From Algisphaera sp039180025 (GTDB lineage Bacteria; Planctomycetota; Phycisphaerae; Phycisphaerales; Phycisphaeraceae): a DNA stretch of 64,000 nucleotides. Where the stretch lies: contig JBCDDZ010000007.1 in NCBI GenBank assembly GCA_039180025.1, positions 41,370-105,369 on the forward strand, in the 5' to 3' direction. The position numbers were made by a program, and so were the translations under genes. Each line of letters begins with the position of its first letter. Position 1 is the stretch's first letter. The notes under the pieces were generated by a model. It saw nothing but the letters and a program-made list of their open reading frames with translations. It was not told the origin of the DNA and did not search any database. Below, piece after piece: positions 1-8,226 of the stretch.

Positions 1-168
1 TAGCGGCGGTTATACCTAATCGGTCAACAGCTTCGATTGCTCCATCAGTCTATCCGGATTGATGATTTTATCTAGTCGGATCCGTTAATTTTTTGAACAC
101 GCGGGTAGAATATGGCGGTGCCGGTAAAGTAGACGGGCGAGGATATAGGGCCGGAGAATCAAAGTTTT

Positions 169-1047
169 ATGCGTTTATTTGGCTGTACTTTCCGAATCTA
201 CCGCGGATCGCGGACCAGTGGCGGTCGGGCTTCACGTGCAAGCGGTTTGTGGGCGGGCTGGGCAGCAACGTGTGTCGCGGTGCTGCTCGGCGGCTGTATC
301 GAGACGCGGATCATTCGGCCCGAGAGCGACTGGCCGCGGCTGCGTGATTTCGCCGACGCCCCGCGGGACCCGGACCGGCCGCAGGCCGGGCGACGCGGCC
401 AGGCCTGGGCGATCGAGCTCAAACGATTCGAGGGCCGCGAACGGCTGGCCGAGGCGTACAAGTTCGCCGACCTGGTCCGGCGGGAAGGCCAGATCGGAGA
501 CGTCTGGTTCCTGAACCGTGGCTCGGACACCGTGGTGTTTGCCGGCCGCTACCACCGAGCCAATGACCCCGACGCCCAAGAGCGGCTGGCCGAGATCAAG
601 CGGGCCAAGGTCGAAGGCAAGCGGCCGTTTCGGAAGGCCAAAATCGTCGAGGTGGACCGACGCGGTGGCCAGCGGGGCGAGTACGACCTCGCGCAGTTTT
701 CGGGCTATCGCACGCTGGTGGTCGCGGCGTTCGACCGGGAATTCGGCTCAGACTTCCGCGCCGCGGCCGAGCGCTACGCGGCCGAACTGCGCACGCAGCA
801 CGCCGACCACGAGATCGGGTTTGAGGTGTACTACTACCACGGCCCGAACCAATCGCTGGTGTCGGCCGGCCTGTTCACGCAGGCCGACTTCGTCTCGGTC
901 AACGGCGTCGACCGCTACGGGCCGGCGATCCGTGAGCTCCAGCTCGTGTTCGCGCATTCGCTGCGTAACGGCGAGAAAGTCCCCGTCCCGACCCCTCCCG
1001 ATGCCGAAAGCGTCTTCGAGCCGACCGTGATCGTCCGCGTGCCGTGA
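169..1047 (+). CDS. Predicted lipoprotein with SPOR-like halves
   Basis: Envelope lipoprotein of unknown function. The 292-residue product has a long signal region: arginine-rich to about residue 25, hydrophobic at 27-41, then the lipobox LLGGC with Cys43 as the expected lipidated residue. Two mature segments, about 85-150 and 185-265, each read helix - strand - VFAGRY or VSAGLF - helix. That resembles the SPOR-type fold, though this is inference from pattern only. No catalytic motif was seen. The gene is monocistronic and convergent with the membrane glycosyltransferase to its right. The start is the first ATG giving a complete signal; a GGAG lies about 13 bases upstream, which is a weak ribosome binding site. 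Confidence 0.72.
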   Translation: MRLFGCTFRIYRGSRTSGGRASRASGLWAGWAATCVAVLLGGCIETRIIRPESDWPRLRDFADAPRDPDRPQAGRRGQAWAIELKRFEGRERLAEAYKFADLVRREGQIGDVWFLNRGSDTVVFAGRYHRANDPDAQERLAEIKRAKVEGKRPFRKAKIVEVDRRGGQRGEYDLAQFSGYRTLVVAAFDREFGSDFRAAAERYAAELRTQHADHEIGFEVYYYHGPNQSLVSAGLFTQADFVSVNGVDRYGPAIRELQLVFAHSLRNGEKVPVPTPPDAESVFEPTVIVRVP

Positions 1048-1061
1048 TCGATCCGGGCGGC

Positions 1062-2522
1062 CTAACCCCGCCCGCTTGGGGGACGGGTCATGTGGCCGCG
1101 CCGCTCGGCACCGATCTGCCGCGCGACCGCCCATGCCCCCCAGCCGACCGCGGCGTACACCGGCACCCAGACCGCCCAGGTCACGGCCAGCCCCGGCTGG
1201 TACCGGCCGTCAAACGCCCCGCCGTTGATGTAATGGACCCACGCGATGTAGGACCAGGGCATCGTCAGCGCCGCGACCCACACCGCCGGACTCACCACCG
1301 ATTTGCCCGAAGCCCACGCCACCGGCAGCAGCGCGGTGGCCCAAAGCAGGTACCACGGATGGGCCGTGCTCGACAGGCACACCATGGCGAAGAGGTAGGT
1401 CATCGCGGCCCGCCAGGGCACGCGGTGCGCGAACGTTGCCGCGGTGAGCACGGCCAGCAGCAGCCCCCCCGCCACCTGGTCGGCCCGGAGTTTGGCCCCT
1501 TCAACCCCCAGCGGCTCACGCCAGGCCGACTCCAGCAGCGCGTGGATCGAACCGTTGAACCGCCAGCGTCCGACAAACTCGCGTGACGTTTCGAGCATCC
1601 CCGTCAGGCCGCCGTCCATCAGCGCCAGCGGCAAAAACAAAAGCCCGAGCGTACCTACGCAGCCCGCCGCGGCCGCCGCCGTGCGTAAAAGTCCCCGACG
1701 CCAACCCGCCTCGCGTACTAGATGCCAGCCCAGCGGCAGCGCGAGCGGCAGGACGATAGGTTTGACCCCCGCCGCGAGGCCAAGGCATACCCCGGCTGCC
1801 ACCGCCGCCGCCCACACGCTGCGACTCGAGCCCTCGGCCCGCGCCGCGCCGGGCGCGATCAGCAGACACCCCACCATCGCCGCGATCCCGATCCCGTCCT
1901 GGTGCCCGCTCCAGGCGACTTCCGTGACCACCAACGGGCTCCACGCGTAAAGCACCGCCCACCACGCCGATCGCCCCAGCCCGCGTAGTTTCCGCAGCAG
2001 CATGAGAACGATCGCCAAGTCGAACAGCGAAAACACGGCGCGGTACACCCGCTGCGCCGCATCGGCGGTCCATCGGCCGCCGGTGACCACGTCGGTGATG
2101 AGCGTGGCCCCGGCGAAGACGTACTGGCTGGCCGGCTGGTAGATCGTCACCAGCGTCGGGTTGTTGATCCAGCCCAGCCACCGCTCGCCCGCCGGGTCGT
2201 ACCGCGCGGCGAGGGCCACACTCTCGGGCCCCTGTCCGGTGTCGAGGGCCTGGATCACTTCCGCGGGCGAGACGGCGTACGGGTTACCGCCGTCCACTAG
2301 GGTCCGGCCGTCGAAAACGTACCGCCAGATATCATCGCTTAGGGCCGGCGGCATCGCGGCGACGTAGCCCAGCCGTACCAGCGCCGCCACGCCGAGGATC
2401 ACCCAGGGTGCGGGTTTCTGCGGCAGCTTCCACCGCCGGACCACGACCACCGACAGGCCCAGCCACACCAGGGCCGAGCCGATCCACACCGTCCACAAAA
2501 GCAGCGTGTCCGGGAAAATCAA
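1062..2522 (-). CDS. Polytopic membrane glycosyltransferase (GT87/mannosyltransferase-like)
   Basis: Integral membrane protein of 486 residues with about 10-12 hydrophobic segments. Near residue 60-80 it carries SDDIWRYVFDGRTLVDGGNPY. An acidic loop followed by RY-DG and GNPY is the signature of GT-C type polyprenyl-phosphate-dependent mannosyltransferases (GT87, DUF2029, MptB-like). It should transfer a sugar from a polyprenyl-phosphate carrier on the outer face of the membrane; the actual sugar and acceptor cannot be told. It begins with TTG, and that codon overlaps the lipB stop (TTGA), so translation is probably coupled to lipB. It runs convergently into the lipoprotein at the left, leaving only 14 bases between them. 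Confidence 0.75.
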   Translation of the reverse strand: MIFPDTLLLWTVWIGSALVWLGLSVVVVRRWKLPQKPAPWVILGVAALVRLGYVAAMPPALSDDIWRYVFDGRTLVDGGNPYAVSPAEVIQALDTGQGPESVALAARYDPAGERWLGWINNPTLVTIYQPASQYVFAGATLITDVVTGGRWTADAAQRVYRAVFSLFDLAIVLMLLRKLRGLGRSAWWAVLYAWSPLVVTEVAWSGHQDGIGIAAMVGCLLIAPGAARAEGSSRSVWAAAVAAGVCLGLAAGVKPIVLPLALPLGWHLVREAGWRRGLLRTAAAAAGCVGTLGLLFLPLALMDGGLTGMLETSREFVGRWRFNGSIHALLESAWREPLGVEGAKLRADQVAGGLLLAVLTAATFAHRVPWRAAMTYLFAMVCLSSTAHPWYLLWATALLPVAWASGKSVVSPAVWVAALTMPWSYIAWVHYINGGAFDGRYQPGLAVTWAVWVPVYAAVGWGAWAVARQIGAERRGHMTRPPSGRG

Positions 2523-3331
2523 GGCTTTGTTTCGCTCCCGTTACCCGACACGCTGCCCGCCTCTGGCCGGTCACCCGTCGTACGACGCCCGACGGGAGCC
2601 GTAGCCGAACACGACCGCTCGGCCTGATTCCGCGCCCCCGGGTCCGGGCCGGCTCGGTCCAACGCCAGAGCAAGCTCCGCGATCAATCGCTGCTTGATCT
2701 GAGCCATGGTGGGGCAGGAAGGCCCGAGCAGATCCGCCAGACTGGTCACCGGTCGGCCGCCGAGCCCGCAAGGGTCGATCGTCTCGAAAGCCGTCAAGTC
2801 GGTCGTTACGTTTAGCGCCAGCCCGTGCATCGTTGTGTGTTTGCGCACCCGTACGCCCATGGCACAAAGTTTCGCGCTACCCAAGCTCTGGCCACTCGGC
2901 GAGGAGCCCCCCGCTGCCGCCTCGACCCACACCCCGGTGGCCCCCTTTTCGGTCCGCCCGGCCACGCCCCACCCTGCCACGGTGGTGATGACGGCCTGCT
3001 CCAAGAGCCGCATGTAGGATCCAAGATTCAGGCCGTGGTCGGTCAGGCGGAGGATGGGGTAGACCACCAACTGGCCCGGGCCGTGGTAGGTGATGTCGCC
3101 GCCGCGGTCGGTTTCTTGCACGTCGATCCCCCGCCTGACCAGCTCGGCAGGCGAGGCGAGGAGGTTTTCCCGCACCGTTTTCCGTCGGCTGAGGGTCACG
3201 ACCGGCTCGTGCTCCACGAGCATCACCGCCGGCTTCGCTTCGCCCCGGCTCACCGCGAGGTTCCTCTCCCGCTGCCGCTCGAGCGCCGGGGCGTAGGCCA
3301 TCGTTCCCAGATCTATCACGTCCCAATCCAT
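2519..3331 (-). CDS. lipB: Octanoyl-[acyl-carrier-protein]:protein octanoyltransferase (lipoyl synthase pathway)
   Basis: Transfers octanoate from acyl carrier protein to lipoyl domains of 2-oxoacid dehydrogenases and the glycine cleavage H protein, in the cytoplasm. Family hallmarks are RGGDITYHGPGQLVVYP (substrate-binding loop), GAKLCAMGV-like KLCAMGVRVRK with the conserved catalytic Lys, and HGLALNV followed by ETIDPCGL, which holds the catalytic Cys. I start at the ATG for MDWDVIDLG because family alignment begins there; the frame stays open 15 codons further upstream. The C-terminal 60 residues after DLLGPSCPTMAQI are longer than usual and low-complexity. The downstream glycosyltransferase overlaps the stop codon. 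No lipA is visible nearby. Confidence 0.93.
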   Translation of the reverse strand: MDWDVIDLGTMAYAPALERQRERNLAVSRGEAKPAVMLVEHEPVVTLSRRKTVRENLLASPAELVRRGIDVQETDRGGDITYHGPGQLVVYPILRLTDHGLNLGSYMRLLEQAVITTVAGWGVAGRTEKGATGVWVEAAAGGSSPSGQSLGSAKLCAMGVRVRKHTTMHGLALNVTTDLTAFETIDPCGLGGRPVTSLADLLGPSCPTMAQIKQRLIAELALALDRAGPDPGARNQAERSCSATAPVGRRTTGDRPEAGSVSGNGSETKP

Positions 3332-3421
3332 AGCGATCCGCCGAGTTTGCCGCGTCCGACCAAGAGGCCTCCCCACGAGCCGCTATCATACTCCGCCGCA
3401 TCCGCCCCGAGGAAAGCCGTC

Positions 3422-4207
3422 TTGCCCGAGATCCACCCCACCGCCATCGTCGATCCGTCCGCCCAACTCGAGCCTTCGGTCGTCGTCGGCCCGTACTGCA
3501 TCGTCGGCCCGGAGGTCACCGTCGGGGCCGGCACCCGTCTGATTGCCCACGTCCACCTGCAGGGGCCGTTGACCCTAGGCAAGGACAACACCCTCTACCC
3601 CTACGCCGTGCTCGGCGGTCCCGCCCAGGACCTGAAGGTCGACCCCGACGAGCCCGGAGCGGGCTTGGTGGTGGGGGACGGCAATTTCTTCCGCGAGGGG
3701 GCGACCATCAACCGCGCGACGTTGGAGGCCCCCACCCGGCTGGGGAGCCACAACTATTTCATGGCCAACACCCACGCCGGCCACGATTGCCAGGTTGGCC
3801 ACCACTGCATCCTGGCGAACGGGGCGGTGCTGGGCGGACACGTCACCCTCGGCGACCGCGTCATCCTCGGCGGCAACGCGGGGATCGCCCAGTTCACCCG
3901 GGTGGGTCGGCTGACCATGATCGCCGGGGCGGAAGGCGTGACCCTCGACGTCCCGCCGTTCTGCATGGTCCACCACACCCGGCAGGTCTCCGCGCTGAAC
4001 CTGGTCGGACTCCGGCGGGCGGGGTACCGCGACCACATCGCGAACCTCCGCTCGGCGTTCGACCTGCTCTACCGTGAAGGGCACACCACGCCCAACGCGG
4101 CCCAGATGATCCTCGACCAGTTCGACGACGACCCGATCTGCCGCGAGTTCGGGCAGTTTGTCGCCGACGCCGAGCGGGGCGTCACCCAGTACGGCCAGTA
4201 CAAATAA
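3422..4207 (+). CDS. lpxA: Acyl-[ACP]-UDP-N-acetylglucosamine O-acyltransferase
   Basis: First step of lipid A synthesis: transfers a 3-hydroxyacyl chain from ACP to UDP-GlcNAc in the cytoplasm. The 261-residue product has the left-handed beta-helix hexapeptide pattern from residue 3 (IHPTAIVDPSAQLE) to about 180. It also has the HAGHDCQVGHHC region with the catalytic His, VILGGNAGIAQFTRVGR, and a C-terminal helical domain with LNLVGLRRAGY typical of LpxA. The start is TTG, placed 5 bases after GAGGAAAG. An open frame extends several hundred bases upstream but antisense to lipB, so I reject it. No lpxD, fabZ or lpxB neighbours, unlike the usual operon. Presence implies an LPS-type outer membrane. 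Confidence 0.93.
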   Translation: MPEIHPTAIVDPSAQLEPSVVVGPYCIVGPEVTVGAGTRLIAHVHLQGPLTLGKDNTLYPYAVLGGPAQDLKVDPDEPGAGLVVGDGNFFREGATINRATLEAPTRLGSHNYFMANTHAGHDCQVGHHCILANGAVLGGHVTLGDRVILGGNAGIAQFTRVGRLTMIAGAEGVTLDVPPFCMVHHTRQVSALNLVGLRRAGYRDHIANLRSAFDLLYREGHTTPNAAQMILDQFDDDPICREFGQFVADAERGVTQYGQYK

Positions 4208-4234
4208 GAGCGAGCGGTCTTTTTCGATCCGTTC

Positions 4235-4265
4235 AAAAAAAGCCCACGGCGAAAGGCCGTGGGCT
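4235..4265 (-). terminator. Rho-independent terminator of rplM-rpsI
   Basis: A perfect 10-bp stem (AGCCCACGGC / GCCGTGGGCT at 4241-4250 and 4256-4265) with a 5-base loop. On the minus strand it is followed by a run of seven T, which fits termination of rpsI. The gene on the other strand, lpxA, ends 28 bases away, but the + strand lacks a T run after the stem. Confidence 0.85.
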
Positions 4266-4294
4266 CGTAGGGTAGATGCGGTAGGTAAGCCGAT

Positions 4295-4834
4295 TTAGCG
4301 TTTCGAAAACTGGAACCGGCGGCGGGCGCCGCGTTGGCCGTACTTCTTGCGTTCGACTTTACGGGGGTCGCGGGTCATGAAGTCCTTGTCACGCAGCATC
4401 TGCTCGAGCGAAGGGTCGTAGCCGACCAGGGCCCGGGCCACACCCAGGAGGATCGCCTCGGCCTGGCCGGTGATGCCGCCGCCGGTGGTGGTGACAAAGA
4501 CATCGAGGTTGCCCAGGGTGTCGGTGGCTTCCAGGGGGGCGACGCAGGCGTTGCGGTGCTGGGGCTCGCTGAAGAACTCTTCGACGGTTTTGTTTTTGGT
4601 TTTGGGGCCGGAGATCAGGAACTTGCCCTGGCCCTTCTCGGCGGGCTTGACGCGGACCCGGGCGATGGCGGCCTTACGGCGGCCGGTGCCCCAGACGAAG
4701 CCGCCCTTGTCACGCTTGGCGGGCTCACGCAGGGGGCGGGGTTCGGGGGTCGTCTCGGCGTCGCTGCGGGGCGAGCCGTCGGCATCGAGGCCGGGGGTCG
4801 GGGCGTCGAGGACGGCGTTGTTTTGGTCTTCCAT
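4295..4834 (-). CDS. rpsI: 30S ribosomal protein S9, with acidic N-terminal extension
   Basis: Small-subunit protein whose C-terminal tail reaches the P-site tRNA. The core runs from about residue 46 (FVWGTGRRKAAIARVRV) to the classic basic end KKYGQRGARRRFQFSKR. The product is 179 residues, against about 130 normally, because of some 45 extra N-terminal residues rich in Asp, Glu, Pro and Ala. The frame is continuous and the ATG is the only good start, so the extension looks real. It is second in the conserved rplM-rpsI operon, 80 bases after rplM, and ends at a strong terminator. Confidence 0.96.
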   Translation of the reverse strand: MEDQNNAVLDAPTPGLDADGSPRSDAETTPEPRPLREPAKRDKGGFVWGTGRRKAAIARVRVKPAEKGQGKFLISGPKTKNKTVEEFFSEPQHRNACVAPLEATDTLGNLDVFVTTTGGGITGQAEAILLGVARALVGYDPSLEQMLRDKDFMTRDPRKVERKKYGQRGARRRFQFSKR

Positions 4835-4914
4835 CGGGGATTCTCGGGGGTGGAGGCGTTACCGGCGGGCGGTAAGAAGGTGGGTGCGGGAGCGATTGAT
4901 CGGGCGGTGACGAA

Positions 4915-5358
4915 TTAAGCGGTCTGGAGGTCGAGGGTGCGCGGCTGCTGCGCGACGTGGGGGTGGTCCGTGCCGGCGTAGACGTTGAGCTTTTTGCTCA
5001 TCGCGACCCCCAGTTTGTTTTTGGGCAGCATCCGCCGGACGGACTCTTCGATAAGCCGTTCGGGGTGGGCCTTGAGGACTTGACGCAGGCTGGTCAGCTT
5101 GCGACCCGAGGGGTGGCCGGAGAACGTCTCGTGGAATTTCTGGTCCAGCTTGTTGCCGGTGACACGGATCTTCTCGGCGTTGAGCACGATGACGAAATCG
5201 CCGACGTCGTGGTGGGGGGTGTAGGTGGGTTTGTCTTTACCCATAAGAATCGTGGCAATCTGGGTCGAAAGGCGTCCGAGCACGTGGTCGGACGCATCGA
5301 CGATCACCCACTCGCGGGGGACTTCGTGGTTTTTGGCAAGGGTGGTCTGGCGATTCAT
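4915..5358 (-). CDS. rplM: 50S ribosomal protein L13
   Basis: Early-assembling large-subunit protein that binds 23S rRNA. The 147 residues are close to family length. Hallmarks: WVIVDASDHVLGRLSTQIA near the N-terminus, the KPTYTPHHDVGDFVIVLNA block, HPSGRKLTSL, and the region VRRMLPKNKLGVAMSKKLNVYAGTDHPH. It is first gene of the L13-S9 unit. GGAATTCC just before the ATG supplies a GGA core about 6-10 bases upstream. The promoter must lie in the 413-base gap to rpsT, which is transcribed divergently. Confidence 0.97.
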   Translation of the reverse strand: MNRQTTLAKNHEVPREWVIVDASDHVLGRLSTQIATILMGKDKPTYTPHHDVGDFVIVLNAEKIRVTGNKLDQKFHETFSGHPSGRKLTSLRQVLKAHPERLIEESVRRMLPKNKLGVAMSKKLNVYAGTDHPHVAQQPRTLDLQTA

Positions 5359-5771
5359 GTTAGGAATTCCGGGTCTTTCGAAGTCGGACAGAGTTCGGTT
5401 AGGCCGAGCACGGCGTCACCGCGGGGAGTTCGCACAGCGTAGGCCGGGCGGGTAGTTCATCAAGCAAGCGCTCGGATTCGAGGGCTTGCAGGCAGTATCG
5501 CGACGGGGTGCTGGGACGAAAAGAGGGATATGCTGTTTCGTACCAGCTCTTGCCGAGTCGGAAAGTGTATATCGTCGTCGCCACGGCTGTCAACCGCCCA
5601 CGCCAGATACTGCCGACGAGAGATTTGCATTCCGTCGGGCAGACTGCCATAATACTTGGCTCGATGATTCGTCGTTGTTTTTACCGGCGATGCTTTGATT
5701 GTAGAACCCTGTAGACCGTCCATACTTTTCAAATTAATTCCGCACCCCGCACCCCGCTTTCCGAGACGCCC
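5359..5771. other. 413-base divergent gap between rplM and rpsT
   Basis: It must contain the promoters of rplM (leftwards) and rpsT (rightwards). A minus-strand open frame of 83 codons (5399-5650) exists but has no recognisable protein signature and no clear ribosome binding site, so I do not call it. No tRNA-like T-arm or riboswitch-like structure was recognised. The part nearest rpsT (5685-5740) is distinctly richer in A and T than its surroundings. Confidence 0.5.
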
Positions 5772-6053
5772 ATGGCCAACTCCCCTTCCGCCAAGAAACG
5801 TATCCGCCAGAACATCAAGTCGCGTGCTCGCAACCGGTGGACCAAAGCCGGCTACCGCGTAGCGATCAAAGACTACCGCGAAGCGATCCTCCACGGCACG
5901 GTCGAAGAGGCCGAGACGCAGCTTAAGGGCATCTACAAAACCCTCGACCAGGCGGCGTCCACCCCGGCCCTCCACAAGAACACCGCGTCGCGCTACAAGA
6001 GCCGGCTCGCCGCCAAGCTCAACGAGAAGAAAGCCGACGCCTCGGCGGCTTGA
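5772..6053 (+). CDS. rpsT: 30S ribosomal protein S20
   Basis: Primary 16S rRNA-binding protein. The 93-residue product is all-helical and basic. It carries the family start MANSPSAKKRIRQN, the RNRWTKAGYRVAIKDYREAI helix, and the C-terminal signature ASTPALHKNTASRYKSRLAAKLN. Length is normal for S20 (about 85-95). It stands alone, as S20 genes usually do, and is followed within 30 bases by a strong intrinsic terminator. The short C-terminal tail EKKADASAA is a common variation. Confidence 0.95.
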   Translation: MANSPSAKKRIRQNIKSRARNRWTKAGYRVAIKDYREAILHGTVEEAETQLKGIYKTLDQAASTPALHKNTASRYKSRLAAKLNEKKADASAA

Positions 6054-6080
6054 CCCCCCCCCCTTTCTGTGACCTACCGA

Positions 6081-6107
6081 CCTCGCCCCGCGGCGAGGTT
6101 TTTTTTT
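6081..6107 (+). terminator. Rho-independent terminator after rpsT
   Basis: Stem CCTCGCC / GGCGAGG (6081-6087 and 6092-6098) with a 4-base loop, followed directly by nine T on the plus strand. Classic intrinsic terminator 28 bases after the rpsT stop. Confidence 0.9.
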
Positions 6108-6130
6108 GCCCCGGACCCCGGAGCCACTAA

Positions 6131-6352
6131 ATGCCTTATCTCAACGTCAAACTCACGCGCGAAGGCGTCACGGCCGAGCACAAGGCGGAACTCGTCAAAC
6201 GGTTCACCGACACGCTGGTCGACGTACTGGGCAAAAAACCCGAGCACATCCACATCGTGCTGGACCTGGTCGATGAGGAAAACTGGGGCTACGCGGGGAT
6301 GTTGACGACGCAATACCGACGGGACCAGACCCGAGCACGCTCAGGTCGGTGA
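6131..6352 (+). CDS. 4-oxalocrotonate tautomerase family protein
   Basis: Small enzyme of 73 residues. After removal of Met1 the N-terminal Pro acts as the catalytic base that moves protons between keto and enol forms. The sequence MPYLNVKLTREG at the start, the helix AEHKAELVKRFTDTLVDVLGK and PEHIHIVLDLVDEENWGYAG fit the family; PEHIHIV with the following acidic strand is typical. The natural substrate is unknown: such proteins occur both in aromatic degradation and as orphans, and no degradation genes lie near. GGAG sits 8 bases before the ATG, and the gene begins only 24 bases after the rpsT terminator. It is convergent with metXW. Confidence 0.85.
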   Translation: MPYLNVKLTREGVTAEHKAELVKRFTDTLVDVLGKKPEHIHIVLDLVDEENWGYAGMLTTQYRRDQTRARSGR

Positions 6353-6453
6353 AGTTTCTCGTGCTCACCGCGGGGCGATATGGGAACACGAATTCATCCG
6401 TCCTATGCAAGACCGGAGACGGACCGGGACCGCGGCCACGTTTCGGAGCGGGA

Positions 6454-8226
6454 TCAGCGGCTGATGACCAGCACCGCGGTATCGGCATCCTGGTTGGGCC
6501 GGCCGGCGGGGGGCGCGGGGATCCGCTCGTCGCGGTGGGTGTCGAGGTAGACCGCGTCGTGGATCGTAGCGTTTTTGTGGCGGCAGAGGTCTTCGACGTC
6601 GGCGATGCTGGGGAAGCGGCGGTTGGGGGTGTTGTACCACTCGAAGTCGTACTCGCCGGGCGCTTTCGGGCTGCGGCCGCGGCGGACGTAATCCTCACGC
6701 AGCGTCTTGTAAGCGAAGTTGGGGAAGCTGACAATGACCCGCCGGCCGACGCGGAGCATCTCGTCGAACAGGGTCTCGACGTTTTCCACGGCTTGCAGGG
6801 TCGCGCTGAGGACCACCACGTCGAACTGGCGGTCGGTGAAGGCGGGTAGGCCGTGGTTCAAGTCGTAGTCGATGATGTCCAGGCCGCGGGCCGCGGCGGC
6901 GATGATTTTCGGCTGCGCCACTTCCACCCCGATCAGGTGGTCGTGCCCGCGTCGCTTGAGTGCCGCAAGCAGCCGGCCGCTGCCGCAGCCCAGGTCGAGC
7001 ACGCTCGCCTGCTCCGGGATCAGGTCGAGCACCAGATCATCGTCGCGGCGCAACTGGGGCAGGGGGTTATGCGTTCGGCCGAGCCTGGCGGCAACCAGCG
7101 GACCGTACTGAGCGATCTCCCGGGGCAAGAGAAAAGCGTCGTGCCCAGCGTCCGTGGTGATCTCGGCGTAGGTCACGGGCTTGCCCAGGGCCGTCAGGGC
7201 GTTGACCAGGTCGCGGGACTGCCTGGGGGTAAACAACCAATCGCTGCTGAAGCTGGTCAGCAGAAAGTCGCAGGAGGCGTCTCGGAAGGTATCGATGAGT
7301 TCGCCGCGGTTTCGGCCCAGGTCGAACAGATCCATGGCCATCGAGATCGCGATGTAGCTGTTGGCGTCGAACCGCTGGGTGAATTTTTCGCCCTGGTGCG
7401 CGAGGTAGGAGCCGACGCTGAAGCGTTTCTCGAAAGCGGTCGCGATGTCGCGGGGCTCGAGGCGGTCGGGGTCGAACTTGGCGTCCATCGCCGCCGACGA
7501 GAGGTAGGTGATATGCCCGAGCATGCGGGCGATGGCGAGGCCGGTGTCCGGCTGGGTGGGCTGGTCGTAGTACTGCCCACCGTGGAAGTGCGGGTCGGAC
7601 TGGATAGCGTTGCGGCCGATGACGTCGAACGCCAAGGCCTGGCTCGTCAGCCGCGGCGAGGTCGCCACGGCGACACACGTCTGCACCCGCTCGGGGTGCC
7701 GGGTCGCCCACGCCATCGCCTGATGCCCGCCCAGCGATCCGCCCACTACCGCCCGCCAGCGCGCGACCCCGAGGTGGTCGGCCAGCCGCCGCTGGAGCTC
7801 GACCATGTCCGCGACCGTGATCGGCGGGAACGCCGTGCCGTAGGGTCGGCCCGTCGCGGGTTCGGCGCTGCCCGGCCCTGTGGTGCCCCGGCAGCCGCCC
7901 AGCACGTTGCTACAAACCACAAAGAACCGCTCGGTGTCGATCGCGTAACGGTCGCCCGGACCGATGAGCCCGTCCCACCATCCCGGGTCGTCATCCGTGT
8001 CGTGGCGGGCGGCGTGGGAGTCGCCCGAGATAGCGTGGCAGACGAGCACGGCGTTGGACGCGTCGGCGTTGAGGGTGCCCCAGGTTTCGTAGGCACACTC
8101 AACGCCGGGTAGTTCACCGCCTAGCGCGAGCGGCAGCGGACGGTCGAACGACACACTCTGCAGGTAATGCAGTTGGCCCGCGGTGCGGCGGTCGTCGGTG
8201 CTGGGGGGGTGATCGGGGTTAACCAC
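6454..8226 (-). CDS. metX: Homoserine O-acetyltransferase fused to MetW-type methyltransferase domain
   Basis: Residues of the first two thirds are MetX, an alpha/beta hydrolase that acetylates homoserine. It has GRPYGTAFPPIT-type N-region, nucleophile elbow VVGGSLGGHQAMAW (Ser), SSDWLFTP (Asp) and DAGHDAFLL (His). The last third, from about DDDLVLDLIPEQASVLDLGCGSGRLLAAL, is MetW, with a SAM-binding-like glycine motif and the SFPNFAYK-type tail. In proteobacteria these are adjacent separate genes; here one frame of about 590 codons joins them. The frame opens upstream at 8325, but those first 33 codons derive from the decayed GxxExxY cassette, so I place the start near the GTG at 8226. The start is uncertain. 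It works with metY to make homocysteine. Confidence 0.9.
   Translation of the reverse strand: MVNPDHPPSTDDRRTAGQLHYLQSVSFDRPLPLALGGELPGVECAYETWGTLNADASNAVLVCHAISGDSHAARHDTDDDPGWWDGLIGPGDRYAIDTERFFVVCSNVLGGCRGTTGPGSAEPATGRPYGTAFPPITVADMVELQRRLADHLGVARWRAVVGGSLGGHQAMAWATRHPERVQTCVAVATSPRLTSQALAFDVIGRNAIQSDPHFHGGQYYDQPTQPDTGLAIARMLGHITYLSSAAMDAKFDPDRLEPRDIATAFEKRFSVGSYLAHQGEKFTQRFDANSYIAISMAMDLFDLGRNRGELIDTFRDASCDFLLTSFSSDWLFTPRQSRDLVNALTALGKPVTYAEITTDAGHDAFLLPREIAQYGPLVAARLGRTHNPLPQLRRDDDLVLDLIPEQASVLDLGCGSGRLLAALKRRGHDHLIGVEVAQPKIIAAAARGLDIIDYDLNHGLPAFTDRQFDVVVLSATLQAVENVETLFDEMLRVGRRVIVSFPNFAYKTLREDYVRRGRSPKAPGEYDFEWYNTPNRRFPSIADVEDLCRHKNATIHDAVYLDTHRDERIPAPPAGRPNQDADTAVLVISR

Noticed and set aside
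2825..3421. Long N-terminal extension of lpxA
   Set aside because: It is antisense to lipB and matches nothing. The LpxA family starts at EIHPTAIV, and a good ribosome binding site lies before TTG 3422.
5440..5500. tRNA-like sequence in the rplM-rpsT gap
   Set aside because: No T-arm consensus or cloverleaf could be drawn; no tRNA was seen anywhere in the window.
5399..5650. Possible gene on the minus strand between rplM and rpsT
   Set aside because: The 83-codon frame lacks any signature, start-site signal or conserved context.
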